From positions 1 to 13,515 of the forward strand of contig JBCCBB010000075.1 in NCBI GenBank assembly GCA_039814545.1: 13,515 nt of DNA, given 5' to 3'. Within the stretch, counting starts at the first letter, position 1; every line of letters begins with the position of its first letter. The notes below the pieces were generated by a model that saw only the letters and a program-made list of their open reading frames with translations, was not told where the DNA came from and did no database searches. The translations under genes were made by a program, and so were the position numbers. The stretch is from CALBPI01 sp039814545. GTDB lineage: Bacteria > Pseudomonadota > Gammaproteobacteria > Steroidobacterales > Woeseiaceae. Below are positions 13,410 through 13,515 of this stretch, piece after piece.

Positions 13410-13515
13410 ATGCCGAGCGTTAAAGTCAGAGACAACGAGTACTTCGATGCCGCCCTGCGGCGCTTCAAGCGTGCCTGCGAAAAAGCGGGTGTGCTGACGG
13501 AGCTGCGCCGTCGCG
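13410..13515 (+). CDS. rpsU: 30S ribosomal protein S21, N-terminal part
   Basis: Small-subunit protein S21, which acts in translation initiation. Only the first 35 codons are in the window; the family has about 70. The translation begins MPSVKVRDNEYFDAALRRF and continues KRACEKAGVLTELRRR, nearly the same as E. coli S21 at its N-terminus. Start ATG 13410 has AAGGA (13394-13398) 11 nt upstream. It is divergent from tsaD; in gammaproteobacteria rpsU is usually followed by dnaG and rpoD, outside this window. Confidence 0.96.
   Translation, partial: MPSVKVRDNEYFDAALRRFKRACEKAGVLTELRRR

Overview
The window is about 13.5 kb of GC-rich chromosome (AT-rich only around 1336-1580) carrying housekeeping genes of a gammaproteobacterium. 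Evidence for this is the E. coli-type multifunctional Cca with an HD domain, tsaD divergent from rpsU, a Pseudomonas-like adenosylcobalamin-dependent ribonucleotide reductase, a periplasmic Slt70-like transglycosylase and a CRP-type operator. The species cannot be named from the sequence. No insertion sequences, CRISPR array, tRNA or rRNA were seen, and no gene looks broken.

Layout. (1) 1-953, minus: 5' part of nrdJ (class II ribonucleotide reductase), running off the left edge. (2) 954-1690: a 737-bp divergent regulatory region between nrdJ and a DegQ-type protease. Its nrdJ half holds a TTGACA/CATAAT promoter, a NrdR-box-like operator inside a larger palindrome, and a roughly 350-nt structured leader ending in three tandem hairpin repeats before the nrdJ start. 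A second NrdR-box-like site lies 178 bp away. The protease half holds a terminator-like hairpin, a sigma-32-like promoter and a C10 tract beside the ribosome binding site. (3) 1691-6025, plus: degQ-like protease, slt (coupled by TGATG), then an NDUFA9-type atypical SDR protein. (4) 6029-7033, minus: lipoprotein of the putative aminopeptidase family. (5) 7032-8294, plus: cca, whose start codon overlaps that of the lipoprotein gene on the other strand. (6) 8270-10251, minus: midA-like methyltransferase then uppP (4-bp overlap), with uppP overlapping the end of cca tail to tail. (7) 10338-11678, minus: S41-family lipoprotein protease with a perfect-core CRP-like site upstream. (8) 11786-13206, minus: tsaD then folB, coupled by TGATG. 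(9) 13236-13515, plus: rpsU promoter, palindrome-rich leader and the first 35 codons of rpsU.

Functional themes are nucleotide supply (nrdJ), envelope maintenance (DegQ-like protease, Slt, UppP, two predicted lipoproteins), tRNA maturation and modification (Cca, TsaD), folate synthesis (FolB), translation (S21) and two genes of complex-I-associated families (NDUFA9-like and NDUFAF7/MidA-like). The proteins belong to known families. The least ordinary DNA is the nrdJ control region, above all the covarying hairpin repeats at 991-1078. I do not recognise these, and they are the best candidate here for an undescribed regulatory element.
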